Below, one piece after another: positions 20,205-29,795 of a stretch of DNA of 64,000 nt. Numbering within the stretch: position 1 is the first letter of the stretch; each line of letters opens with the position of its first letter. The position numbers and the translations under genes were made by a program. This stretch comes from Chromatiales bacterium (ex Bugula neritina AB1) (GTDB taxonomy: Bacteria; Pseudomonadota; Gammaproteobacteria; Granulosicoccales; Granulosicoccaceae): positions 47,121 to 111,120 of the forward strand of contig MDLA01000125.1 in the NCBI GenBank assembly GCA_001730015.1. Direction: 5' to 3'. The notes under the pieces were generated by a model. The model did no database searches and was not told where the DNA came from. It worked only from the letters and a program-made list of their open reading frames with translations.

Positions 20205-20391
20205 CCCTGGTGTTGCATAAAATTCCGGCCCGGAACCGCTGCGCTGCTTCTATAGCAGCATCTAATGCGCAGTACTCATTTTTTCTGAATATCACTTAGA
20301 ATGACTAGGCTCAATCCAGCAGAAACTCCGTGCAGCGCCTTTTATATCGCTCTATAAGCTTCTGAACGCGAAATTTAATGCAACACCAGGG
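20205..20391. mobile_element. MITE-like element copy 2 (187 bp, terminal inverted repeats CCCTGGTGTTGCATAAA / TTAATGCAACACCAGGG)
   Basis: Same length as copy 1 (11530-11716), shared internal sequence (GGAACCGCTGCGCTGCTT.TATAGCAGC..CTAA), and a flanking ATTA direct repeat. Confidence 0.75.
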
Positions 20392-20392
20392 A

Positions 20393-20749
20393 TTATTGAT
20401 TTCTCGCAGCGGTCACGGTAATTTCAATCAGCCAATTTCCACCAAGCTCAACTCCAAGGCACGCTCTTTGAGGCCAATGCTTCGGATTTGTCCCGATCCA
20501 TTCGTTCCATGCCTTATCCATGATTGGTTTTTCGTCTATATTCGCGATAAAAACCTGTGCCGACAGTATTCTAGATTTGTCAGATCCCAGCCCCACCAGG
20601 TTTTGCTGCAGGGTATTAAGAGCCTGTTCGGTTTGGTGGATTAAATCGAGACTTTCGTCGCTAGCTGTTACTACCGTCCAGACCAGATCTCTATAGGCCG
20701 TCGACTGGTTTCTCCCTGCTGGATAGTCACCGCTTTTGCGTTCAATCAA
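20393..20749 (-). CDS. RidA family protein (divergent)
   Basis: ALNTLQQNLVGLGSDKSRILSAQVFIANIDEKPIMDKAWNEWIG...RACLGVELGGNWLIEITVTAAR. Confidence 0.82.
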   Translation of the reverse strand: MIERKSGDYPAGRNQSTAYRDLVWTVVTASDESLDLIHQTEQALNTLQQNLVGLGSDKSRILSAQVFIANIDEKPIMDKAWNEWIGTNPKHWPQRACLGVELGGNWLIEITVTAARNQ

Positions 20750-20830
20750 ATTTTTCCCTCAGGGTTTTGTTGCTTTGTACGGGCTGATCACTTTGGGGTA
20801 ATGCCTGTGTTACGCAATACTGTTCTGATA

Positions 20831-21184
20831 CTACTCAGTCCAAATGCCAGCTTGTACAATTTTTCCATCCCTTTCTTCAAGATACAGCTTTTCCAGATAT
20901 TCTTCTTTAGACAAAGTGCTGGTAAGTCTGAAAACAACCAGAATACGCTCAGGCTTTCGGATCACTCCAAGAAAATCAAATTTTCTTGAGAAGGCGGTGA
21001 GATAGGTTCCTTCCTGCCATTGCTTTTCAACGTTAGCTTTGAGCTCGTCGTTAGATGAGTCTTCAATCGGCATATATTTTGAAAACAGATCCCAGTTTTT
21101 ATCTCTTGCGCCCGCGATAGCATTTTTCAATATAGGCTCGGCGACTTCAAAAATTTGTGCTTCGGACATTTCCAGAAGTTTCAT
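20831..21184 (-). CDS. Hypothetical protein
   Basis: 117-aa ORF with coherent composition, upstream of the RidA gene on the same strand. Confidence 0.55.
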   Translation of the reverse strand: MKLLEMSEAQIFEVAEPILKNAIAGARDKNWDLFSKYMPIEDSSNDELKANVEKQWQEGTYLTAFSRKFDFLGVIRKPERILVVFRLTSTLSKEEYLEKLYLEERDGKIVQAGIWTE

Positions 21185-21527
21185 GCGTTACTCCAGTTGC
21201 TGATTCAGATAGTGTTTTAATTTTCATGCGTAAATCGTTAATTGGTTTTATCAGCATCAGGGTTATCGGGACGACTGAAACAAGAAAGACAGCTCCAGCC
21301 AGCCAGAGAGTATTGCCGCTGGAAAACCAGGCGATCACCCCCGATACGAAACCGGCAAGGGCGAGCGCAATCTGCATCGGTGCTGCCCGTTTGTACATCG
21401 GAGGGAAAAAACGGCCGCCGACAGAAGCCCCGGCTTCAAGCGCAGCCGGGTGCTGGGCCAAAGAGATGTAGATCGCTGCTCCGAAAAATGTGCCGCGGGA
21501 AAATAAAGCGATAATCGAAAATATCAT
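21147..21527 (-). CDS. DUF1772-like small membrane protein
   Basis: MIFSIIALFSRGTFFGAAIYISLAQHPAALEAGASVGGRFFPPMYKRAAPMQIALALAGF; start at ATG 21527. Confidence 0.6.
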   Translation of the reverse strand: MIFSIIALFSRGTFFGAAIYISLAQHPAALEAGASVGGRFFPPMYKRAAPMQIALALAGFVSGVIAWFSSGNTLWLAGAVFLVSVVPITLMLIKPINDLRMKIKTLSESATGVTHETSGNVRSTNF

Positions 21528-21611
21528 GTGATCCTTGTCTTTTGTCTGGCAACCGGCGGAGTAAAAAAATTGGCTTCGATCCATTTACGACGTGCTGATC
21601 CGAAGTCCCCG

Positions 21612-22049
21612 TTACCTGTAGAGTCTTCTTGTGTATTGCAATATTCGGTGTATTAATGATTTTGAAGATGGTGTTGTTGAAACCTCTACTTCAGTTTCAC
21701 TACTGCCGTTGTTGCTGACTATACGAAATGCCGTAGCTTCAAGGCACATTTCGGAGTAACTAAGATTCATCCGATCACATTTATGGGTAAATTTCTCGCC
21801 CATCTTTTCTATAGTTTCGCCATCCCAGACTACAGAGCAGTACCATATCGAGTTGTCGAAATCATTCTCTGTAACTTTGCCAGTCCAACCGCCAATGTCA
21901 AAATGAAAGTCGGGATCGATTGTCCCCTCGATAACTTCAACCGTGTCTCCAACTTTGAAATCGCAACTGGGTGTATTCATGTTACAAATCCGAAAGTCAC
22001 CTTTAGCCCAATCAGTAAAATACCACATCAGTTGTACTTTCATATCCAA
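21612..22049 (-). CDS. Hypothetical protein, SH3-like segment
   Basis: CDFKVGDTVEVIEGTIDPDFHFDIGGWTGKVTE...WYCSVVWDGETIEKM looks like a KOW/SH3-like barrel. Confidence 0.5.
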   Translation of the reverse strand: MDMKVQLMWYFTDWAKGDFRICNMNTPSCDFKVGDTVEVIEGTIDPDFHFDIGGWTGKVTENDFDNSIWYCSVVWDGETIEKMGEKFTHKCDRMNLSYSEMCLEATAFRIVSNNGSSETEVEVSTTPSSKSLIHRILQYTRRLYR

Positions 22050-22222
22050 TTAAAAATAGACGGGTAAGATTCGGGTTGGTTTGTTTCTGATAAAAGACAA
22101 AAAGGCAGACAGATGAAGAAATAGCCATACGCGACGCCAGACGTTGAAAGACAAAAAATCCAGCCGGGCAAATGTTATCCTGTGAACTTGCCAAATAGCG
22201 CGAATCTGCGAGCGAGGACTGG

Positions 22223-23221
22223 TTGCGGTCAGTTTCAACGATAATTCTTCAAAGATTGGGCCTCGGTGCCCTGACTCTGGTGGTGGTATCACTGGTTATT
22301 TTCTGTGCAGTCGAGATGCTGCCGGGAGACTTTGCCGAGGCGATTCTCGGTCAGGGGGCAACACCTGAGTCCGTAGCCGCCATCCGTGATCAGCTCGGGT
22401 TGGACAAACCGGTAACACAGCGCTATTTCAGCTGGCTCGCCAGTGCTTTACAGGGTGATTTCGGCGTCAGCTTTGCGCGGCTTAACTTTGCTTCGAATTT
22501 TGGAACATCAACCAACACCCACCAGATTACCGTTGCCGATCAGCTGCGACCGCGATTCCTCAATACCCTGTTTCTGGCGGCAGTAGCTGCCTGCATTGCG
22601 GTTCCATTGTCTCTGACCATCGGCATTCTTGCCGCTCTCTACCGCAATTCCATTTTTGATCGGGTGGCGAATGTTTTCACGTTAACCTCAATCTCAAGCC
22701 CGGAATTTTTTGTCGCCTATATTCTTATTCTGTTTCTGGCGGTACTTAATCCAATTCTTCCATCGCTGTCGAATATTTACGACACCATGGATTTTGCCGA
22801 ACGCCTCAAAGCAACGCTGCTCCCTGCATTGGTGCTCACACTGGTGGTCACCGCACACATGATGCGCATGACGCGCGCCGCCATTATCAATTTACTCGCC
22901 TCACCGTATATTGAAATGGCCCGCCTCAAAGGACTGTCGCCACTGCGAGTCATACTATTTCATGCGCTGCCGAATGCGCTGGCGCCAATTATCAACGTAA
23001 TCGCACTGAACCTCGCTTATCTGGTAACCGGGGTAGTTATCGTTGAAGTGGTGTTTGTGTATCCGGGGGTAGGGCAGTTGTTTGTCGACAGCGTCAAGAT
23101 CAGAGACATGCCACTGGTACAGGCCTGCTGCCTTATCTTTGCAGCCGCCTATGTTCTTCTGAATTTGCTGGCGGACATCATGTCTATTATTTCCAACCCA
23201 CGTTTAAGACACCCGAAATGA
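22223..23221 (+). CDS. Dipeptide-type ABC transporter permease (DppB family), second cassette
   Basis: EMLPGDFAEAILGQGATPESVAAIRDQLGLDKP, paralogous to 2520-3482. Confidence 0.92.
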   Translation: MRSVSTIILQRLGLGALTLVVVSLVIFCAVEMLPGDFAEAILGQGATPESVAAIRDQLGLDKPVTQRYFSWLASALQGDFGVSFARLNFASNFGTSTNTHQITVADQLRPRFLNTLFLAAVAACIAVPLSLTIGILAALYRNSIFDRVANVFTLTSISSPEFFVAYILILFLAVLNPILPSLSNIYDTMDFAERLKATLLPALVLTLVVTAHMMRMTRAAIINLLASPYIEMARLKGLSPLRVILFHALPNALAPIINVIALNLAYLVTGVVIVEVVFVYPGVGQLFVDSVKIRDMPLVQACCLIFAAAYVLLNLLADIMSIISNPRLRHPK

Positions 23222-24324
23222 TCACCTCACTGTCCCGTGGTTTTCTGATCGCAGCGCTGCTCTATGGTGTCGTGATTTCGTGGCCGGCCCTAAGCGAGGG
23301 CGGCGTGAGCGGCTGGTGGGCAGCAGCCAGAGGGGTCGGCATTCTGCGCTATCTGTTCTGGCTGAGTGCAGTCATTGCTGTTGCAATGGCAGCGTCCTGG
23401 GTGTTCCGCGAACTGTTGCGCCGCACCATGCCCGAAATCATTGCCAAGCCCATGCGCCAGGCACCGTTGACTGCCGCCTTCGGTATCATGATCATTCTAG
23501 CCTATGTAATTGTTGCCGTCGGGGCTCCGGCTATAGCGCCGTTTGGCGAGGCCGAGATATTTGAGAAAATCAATGTGCTTCCGGGCGGTGATGCCGAGCT
23601 CGGTGGTGATCCCAACCACTTTCTCGGCACTGATCAAATCGGTCGCGATATTTTATCGCGGCTTATTTATGGCGCGCGCAATACCGTTGGCATTGCTTTT
23701 CTCACCACGGTGCTGTCATTTGTTATCGGTGTAACTCTCGGGTTTCTGGCGGCGACGCTGGGTGGCTGGGTCGATCAGTTCTTTTCGCGCTCTATCGATG
23801 TACTCATGGCGATCCCGCAACTGATTTTCGCGCTGCTGCTGATGACCATCGCCTCCGAGTGGGCCTACCGCTCCGGCATATCACTCACCTGGTTTATGAT
23901 CCTGATTATCGCGGTACTCGACTCCACACGCGTGTTCCGGCTGGCGCGTGCCGTCGGTTTGAATATCGTGGTAATGGACTACATCGAAGCGGCCAAAGTA
24001 CGCGGCGAAACCCTCGCACATATTGTATTCAGAGAAATACTGCCGAACGCCTTTGCACCGCTGCTTGCTGAATTCGGCCTGCGCTTCTGCTTTGTATTCC
24101 TCACCATTGCCTCGCTGAGCTTCCTCGGTATTGGTATCCAGCCGCCGCTGGCCGACTGGGGCACCATGGTTCGCGATCTCTCACAGTTTATCAATTTTGC
24201 CGTCTACGACCCGCTCACCGCCTCTTTGCCGCTGATGGCAGCAGGTGCGATTGCGCTGTTAACGGTTGCAGTTAACTTTGTGGTCGACTGGATGCTGCAA
24301 AATACCTCGGGTCTGAAAGAATGA
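23218..24324 (+). CDS. Dipeptide-type ABC transporter permease (DppC family), second cassette
   Basis: HFLGTDQIGRDILSRLIYGARNTVGIAFL; overlaps the upstream permease. Confidence 0.92.
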   Translation: MITSLSRGFLIAALLYGVVISWPALSEGGVSGWWAAARGVGILRYLFWLSAVIAVAMAASWVFRELLRRTMPEIIAKPMRQAPLTAAFGIMIILAYVIVAVGAPAIAPFGEAEIFEKINVLPGGDAELGGDPNHFLGTDQIGRDILSRLIYGARNTVGIAFLTTVLSFVIGVTLGFLAATLGGWVDQFFSRSIDVLMAIPQLIFALLLMTIASEWAYRSGISLTWFMILIIAVLDSTRVFRLARAVGLNIVVMDYIEAAKVRGETLAHIVFREILPNAFAPLLAEFGLRFCFVFLTIASLSFLGIGIQPPLADWGTMVRDLSQFINFAVYDPLTASLPLMAAGAIALLTVAVNFVVDWMLQNTSGLKE

Positions 24325-24373
24325 TTATTCGGCCAGTGGCAGGCGAATTCTATAATCCCGTGTCCGCCTATAT

Positions 24374-26128
24374 ATGCGGCCGGCAGCTGCGCTGCACATG
24401 CAAATTCAGGCCAGTACAGACCAGAGCAGTACAAGTCAATTCAGTGCAAACCAGGGCAGCCCAATGAGTGAATTGCTGGTAAAAATACGCAATTTGCACA
24501 TTGAAGGCCGTGCCGACGAACAGTGGCTGCCAATAATCAACGGAGTCGATCTCAACCTGCAGCGCGGCCGGGTTCTGGGCTTAATCGGTGAGAGCGGGGC
24601 GGGTAAGTCTACCCTTGGTCTCGCGGCAATGGGCTTTACCCGCGACGGCTGCCGCATCAGCGGTGGCAGCGTGGAGTTCGGCGGGGTCGATCTGCTCGCA
24701 CTAACGCGAACCCAGCGTCGCGCGCTGCTGGGAAAGCGCATTGCCTACGTGGCGCAATCGGCTGCAGCGTCGTTTAATCCGGCGCATAAAATCTTGAGCC
24801 AGCACACTGAAGCACCGGTATATCACGGCGTGATGACCCGCTCGGAAAGTGAAGCCGATGGCATGGAACTGTACCGTCGCCTGCGCCTCCCCGATCCGGA
24901 TCAAATCGGTTTTCGCTACCCGCATCAGGTATCGGGAGGCCAGTTACAGCGCGCGATGACAGCGATGGCCATGTCGTGCCGGCCAGATCTGATAATTTTC
25001 GACGAACCCACTACCGCGCTTGATGTCACCACGCAGATAGAAGTACTGGCGTCCATTCGAGAAATCGTTGAGCAGTTCGGTACAGCTGCCATCTATATAA
25101 CTCACGATCTCGCCGTGGTTGCGCAAATGGCAGACGATATAAAAGTGCTGTTGCGCGGTGACGAGGTCGAGCAGGCCGACACCCGAACCATGTTGTCGCA
25201 GCCGGTTGAAGACTATACAAAATCACTGTGGGCTGTGCGCAGCTTCCAGCGGCCGCAGAAACCACCAGTAGATGAGGCCGCTACCCCGGTGGTTAAAATA
25301 GATGGCATCACCGCTGCCTATGGCCGCTCGCTGGATGTTCTGCATAACGTAAGTTTCGATATACACCGTGGCCGCACTGTTGCCGTGGTGGGGGAGTCGG
25401 GTTCCGGCAAGTCTACCGTTGCGCGTAGTATCATGGGCTTGCTGCCGCCGCGCAACGGGCAGATAATATTCAATGGCGCGCCATTACCTGCAAGCTATAA
25501 AAAGCGTAGCAAAGAGCAGCTGCGGCAAGTGCAGATGATCTACCAGATGGCCGATACCGCACTGAACCCGAGAGTGCGTATCAAAGATATCATCGGTCGA
25601 CCGGTCGAATTTTACAGAGGGCTCAAAGGCAGGCAGAAAGAGCAGCGTGTCGCGCAATTGCTGGAGCAGATAGAGCTTGATCCCGCTCAGTATATGCAAC
25701 GCCGCCCCACAGAATTATCGGGCGGGCAGAAGCAGCGCATCGGAATAGCGCGGGCACTGGCAGCCGAGCCTGAATTTATCATTTGCGATGAAGTCACCTC
25801 CGCTCTGGATCAGCTGGTGGCCGAGGGAATTCTACGCTTGCTGGCACGGCTTCAGGATGAACTCGGGCTGGCCTATATGTTCATCACCCACGATCTCGCC
25901 ACCGTGCGCGCAATCGCAGACGAGGTCGTTGTGATGAAAGAAGGAGTTGTTGTCGAAGCCGGGCCGAAAGGCGACATGTTCACTCCGCCACATCACCCCT
26001 ATACCGATCTGCTGCTGAGCTCGGTTCCGGAAATGGATCCCGACTGGCTGACCCGGGTACTGGCAGATCGAGGGGTGGACAACATTGGAGATGCAGCGAT
26101 GGCCAAATTGGATAACAGGCACCGGTAG
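24374..26128 (+). CDS. Dipeptide-type ABC transporter ATP-binding protein, two fused ATPase domains, second cassette (likely start at ATG 24464)
   Basis: GESGAGKST and GESGSGKST Walker A motifs, VSGGQLQRAM and LSGGQKQRIG signatures. Confidence 0.92.
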   Translation: MRPAAALHMQIQASTDQSSTSQFSANQGSPMSELLVKIRNLHIEGRADEQWLPIINGVDLNLQRGRVLGLIGESGAGKSTLGLAAMGFTRDGCRISGGSVEFGGVDLLALTRTQRRALLGKRIAYVAQSAAASFNPAHKILSQHTEAPVYHGVMTRSESEADGMELYRRLRLPDPDQIGFRYPHQVSGGQLQRAMTAMAMSCRPDLIIFDEPTTALDVTTQIEVLASIREIVEQFGTAAIYITHDLAVVAQMADDIKVLLRGDEVEQADTRTMLSQPVEDYTKSLWAVRSFQRPQKPPVDEAATPVVKIDGITAAYGRSLDVLHNVSFDIHRGRTVAVVGESGSGKSTVARSIMGLLPPRNGQIIFNGAPLPASYKKRSKEQLRQVQMIYQMADTALNPRVRIKDIIGRPVEFYRGLKGRQKEQRVAQLLEQIELDPAQYMQRRPTELSGGQKQRIGIARALAAEPEFIICDEVTSALDQLVAEGILRLLARLQDELGLAYMFITHDLATVRAIADEVVVMKEGVVVEAGPKGDMFTPPHHPYTDLLLSSVPEMDPDWLTRVLADRGVDNIGDAAMAKLDNRHR

Positions 26129-26232
26129 AGATATAGAATTTGAATGTCTGAATCAAACGTGCCAATGCACTTGCCTGGAGGCCGGAAGACCGGTCGATTA
26201 ACTTAACTTTGAAAAGCTGAGGATAACCCTAA

Positions 26233-27786
26233 ATGACTTACGAACTGAATCGCCGCGGATTTCTGCGGGCCGGAGTGGCAGCTGGTGTGATGGCCGCAAC
26301 CGGAAGCCGTATGACACCGGCGTTCGCCGCGCCCAAAATGGGCGGCACACTGCGCATGGGTATTGCCGGTGCCAATACATCAGACAGCTGGGATGGTCGA
26401 ACCCACTCCGACAGCTTCATGATCATGATGGGCCACGGCACGGTATTCGACTGCCTGACCGAAGTCGGCGCAGACGGTCAGCTCAAAGGCGAACTTGCCG
26501 AAAGCTGGGAGCCCAGTGCCGATGCTAAAACCTGGACATTCAATCTGCGCAAGGGTGTTACCTTCCACAACGGCAAGCCTTTCAACGCAGACGATGTTAT
26601 CGCCTCATTGAATCTGCATACCGCTGACGACGCGAAATCTGCGGCTAAGCCGATTGTTGCATCTATCGCCGAAATGAAAAAGATGAACGACCACCAGGTG
26701 CAGATGGTACTGAAAGCCGGCAACGCCGATTTTCCGTTCCTGCTGTCTGACTACCACATTGTGATTCATCCGGCCGATGGTATTGAAGAGTCAATTGCCA
26801 AAGGTATCGGTACCGGCGGCTACATGGTTGAAAACCATGATCCGGGTGTGCGCACTATTGTGAAAAAATACGGCAATCACTACAAGTCAGATGCCTGCTT
26901 TTTCGACAGCATAGAGCAAATCGCCATTAACGATTCCAGCGCCCGCATGAACGCGCTAATGACAGGCCAGGTCGATGCCATCAACCGGGTCGACTTTAAA
27001 ACCGAAATTTTGATGAAGCGCAACCCGAACATCAATATCTTTGAAGTCACCGGCAACCAGCACTTCACCTTCCCTATGCTGACCGGCGTAGAGCCGTTCA
27101 ACAACCCCGATGTCCGGCTGGCGCTGAAACTTGCGTTCAACCGGCAGGAACTCGTCGACAAGATACTGCAGGGGCACGGTGCCGTAGCCAACGATCACCC
27201 GATCGGGCCAGCCAACCAGTACTTCCACAAAGATCTGGCGCAGCGCGAATATGACCCCGAGCAAGCCAGGTCACTGCTGAAGAAAGCCGGAATGGAAGGG
27301 CTGACTGTAGATTTGTCGGCCGCTAACGCCGCCTTCCCGGGTGCCGTTGATGCCAGCCAGTTGCTGCAGGCGTCAGCAAAAGCCGCCGGTATCAATATCA
27401 AGCTCACACAAGAGCCCGATGATGGTTACTGGTCTAATGTGTGGCTTAAAAAGCCGTGGGTTGCCTGCTACTGGTCTGGCCGTGCAACTGAAGACTGGAT
27501 GTTCTCCACCGCCTATGAATCCGGTGTACCATGGAATGACACCGCCTGGGAAAATGCGCGCTTTCAGGAGCTGCTGCTGCTCGGCCGTGCAGAACTCGAT
27601 ACCGCTAAGCGCGAGGCGATATACCACGAAATGCAAGAGCTGTGTTCCAATGACGGCGCGACGGTTGTGCCCATGTATGCCAACTACGTTGATGCGCACT
27701 CGAAGAAGCTCACCAACAGCGGCACCATTGGTAACTCATGGCAGATGGATAGCTCGCGAATTGCCGAACGCTGGTGGTTTGCCTAG
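26233..27786 (+). CDS. ABC transporter substrate-binding protein family 5, Tat signal, second cassette
   Basis: NRRGFLRAGVAAGVMAATGSRMTPAFA leader; LAESWEPSADAKTWTFNLRKGVTFHNGKPF. Confidence 0.92.
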   Translation: MTYELNRRGFLRAGVAAGVMAATGSRMTPAFAAPKMGGTLRMGIAGANTSDSWDGRTHSDSFMIMMGHGTVFDCLTEVGADGQLKGELAESWEPSADAKTWTFNLRKGVTFHNGKPFNADDVIASLNLHTADDAKSAAKPIVASIAEMKKMNDHQVQMVLKAGNADFPFLLSDYHIVIHPADGIEESIAKGIGTGGYMVENHDPGVRTIVKKYGNHYKSDACFFDSIEQIAINDSSARMNALMTGQVDAINRVDFKTEILMKRNPNINIFEVTGNQHFTFPMLTGVEPFNNPDVRLALKLAFNRQELVDKILQGHGAVANDHPIGPANQYFHKDLAQREYDPEQARSLLKKAGMEGLTVDLSAANAAFPGAVDASQLLQASAKAAGINIKLTQEPDDGYWSNVWLKKPWVACYWSGRATEDWMFSTAYESGVPWNDTAWENARFQELLLLGRAELDTAKREAIYHEMQELCSNDGATVVPMYANYVDAHSKKLTNSGTIGNSWQMDSSRIAERWWFA

Positions 27787-27820
27787 AAATTCCATGGCCT
27801 TAAACGCAGTAACCTGAAGT

Positions 27821-27852
27821 AAAAAAACGCCCTGTTCGCAGGGCGTTTTTCT
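27821..27852 (+). terminator. Rho-independent terminator (AAAAACGCCCTG-TTCG-CAGGGCGTTTTT)
   Basis: Perfect 12-bp stem with TTCG loop and T tract, directly after the ABC cassette. Confidence 0.9.
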
Positions 27853-27942
27853 TTTGTATTCCCGGTCTGGAAACCGCGACCGCTTTGCGCTTATGCCAGT
27901 GCTGATGCATGATAGTGAATCCGCATAACCATCCACGGCTTT

Positions 27943-29265
27943 ATGACTGAAGAAACACTGGTTCCGTACTCCGGCTACTTTCAACGAGACGTTCCCGCAG
28001 AAGACCCCGAGCTGACCCACGTCGGCCCCGGCACCGCCTGCGGCGAATACCTGCGTCGCTACTGGCAGCCGGTAGCCATGTCAAACGAGATCAAAGACCT
28101 GCCGGTTCCGGTGCGAATTCTCGGTGAAGACCTGGTGATTTTCCGCGATCAGTCCGGGCGGCTCGGTTTGCTGCACCGCCACTGTGCGCATCGCGGCGCA
28201 TCGCTCGAATACGGCATTATTATGGACTGCGGCATCAAGTGCTGTTACCACGGCTGGCATTTTGATATCGACGGCCGCTTGATCGATGCGCCGTCAGAAC
28301 CCATTGGCAGCCCGGTGCGCGACCGTGTAATTCAGGGAGCCTACCCGTTGCACGAGCACGACGGACTGGTATTCGCCTACATGGGGCCGCCCGAATTAAA
28401 ACCCGAATTCCCGATTTACGACACCATGTGCCTCGGCACGGCATCGAAAACATTTTCACTGAGCATGCCCGCCAACTGGTTGCAGGCGTATGAAAACACC
28501 CAAGACCCGATTCATGTTATTCATTTGCATGCGCTGTCGAGCGGCGTGCAGTTCGGCGCAGCATCCGGTGTAGAGCAGCTTATCGACTACCGCGACACCC
28601 CGCTCGGCATGATGAACATCCAGACCCGCCGCGTTGGCGAAATGCTGTGGACGCGCACCACCGATTCGATATTCCCCAACGGCAACCAGACCGGCGCCAT
28701 CTGGGAAGAGGCAGAAGGGAAAAAAATGTTTCAGCGGGTATCGATGCTGCGCTGGATGGTACCCATCGATAACACCAACACGCTCACCATTGGCTGGCGC
28801 TATTTCAGCGACCAGCTCGACCCGCGCGGCCAGGACGATCCATCAATCGTCGGCAAAGAAAGCATCGACTTTGTCGGCCAGACCGCCGGTCGCAGCTATG
28901 AAGAACGACAGCGCCAGCCCGGCGACTATGAAGTGCAAGTGTCACAACGGCCCATAGCTATTCATGCGCTCGAACACCGCGTAACCTCTGACCGCGGCGT
29001 CACACGGCTGCGGCGCTTGCTGCGCGAGCGCGTGCGCGCCCACCAGTCAACCGGAGAAGCGCCATTGCCGCGTCTGAATGAAGCCGGCCAGGTCGCCACC
29101 TATTGTCAGGACTCCGTATACCCGGTGGCGCCAGCCACAGACGATGATCAGCTCATGAAAAAATTCGGCAGTCGAATTGCCGATGCCGTGTTAGCAAGCG
29201 ACCGCCTGCAGCACGAGCAGCGCCCGGCTGAAATCGAAAAGATCTGCCAGAGCGAATTTTCGTGA
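27943..29265 (+). CDS. Rieske [2Fe-2S] aromatic-ring-hydroxylating oxygenase alpha subunit-like
   Basis: HRHCAHRGASLEYGIIMDCGIKCCYHGWHFDIDG Rieske motif (CxH...CxxH) and ANWLQAYENTQDPIHVIHLHAL. Confidence 0.93.
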   Translation: MTEETLVPYSGYFQRDVPAEDPELTHVGPGTACGEYLRRYWQPVAMSNEIKDLPVPVRILGEDLVIFRDQSGRLGLLHRHCAHRGASLEYGIIMDCGIKCCYHGWHFDIDGRLIDAPSEPIGSPVRDRVIQGAYPLHEHDGLVFAYMGPPELKPEFPIYDTMCLGTASKTFSLSMPANWLQAYENTQDPIHVIHLHALSSGVQFGAASGVEQLIDYRDTPLGMMNIQTRRVGEMLWTRTTDSIFPNGNQTGAIWEEAEGKKMFQRVSMLRWMVPIDNTNTLTIGWRYFSDQLDPRGQDDPSIVGKESIDFVGQTAGRSYEERQRQPGDYEVQVSQRPIAIHALEHRVTSDRGVTRLRRLLRERVRAHQSTGEAPLPRLNEAGQVATYCQDSVYPVAPATDDDQLMKKFGSRIADAVLASDRLQHEQRPAEIEKICQSEFS

Positions 29266-29366
29266 TCATATGCCAGTCGTCGGATCAAATCCGCACAGTT
29301 TAATCGTGGATTAGTACGGTAATAACCTGATCGCCAAATCGCCACTCAACAGCAGCAAGGTAGTAA

Positions 29367-29457
29367 CGTAGGATGTGGTGAGTAAAACGAACCGCATCAA
29401 TAGAGTGCAGAGTACAGAGCAAAGAAGGTGCGGTTCGTATGCTCACCTCACCCTACG
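29367..29457. repeat. Palindromic intergenic repeat (CGTAGGATGTGGTGAG...AACCGCATC / GGTGCGGTTCGT...CTCACCTCACCCTACG)
   Basis: Imperfect inverted repeat of about 91 bp sharing arms with the 11812-11989 cluster. Confidence 0.75.
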
Positions 29458-29630
29458 CAGTATGGGGTATCAAAGGGCAATAAGAAGCAATTAGCACACA
29501 AACACGCAACAGCCCACCACTCCATCATCCCGCCACAAATTACCTGTTCGCGAAGTCGCGGCTGTACAGCAGCAGATTCACAGTGCAAAATCGGTCGGTT
29601 CCTTAATTTATTACTCAGCAGGAGAATTTC

Positions 29631-29795
29631 ATGGCATCTTGTCCCGTATGTGACGCCGATGTAGAAACCGCAGACGACACTGTCGTCGGTGAACTGATGA
29701 CTTGCGACGATTGTGGTTGCGAACTTGAAGTATTATCACTTGATCCCGCCAGGCTCGGTGAAGCACCCGAAGCCGAGGAGGACTGGGGCGAGTGA
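29631..29795 (+). CDS. lysW: LysW-type amino-group carrier protein
   Basis: 54-aa ORF below the track cutoff: [54 protein letters not shown]. Two CxxC zinc-binding pairs and the C-terminal EDWGE modification motif. Confidence 0.95.
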   Translation: MASCPVCDADVETADDTVVGELMTCDDCGCELEVLSLDPARLGEAPEAEEDWGE

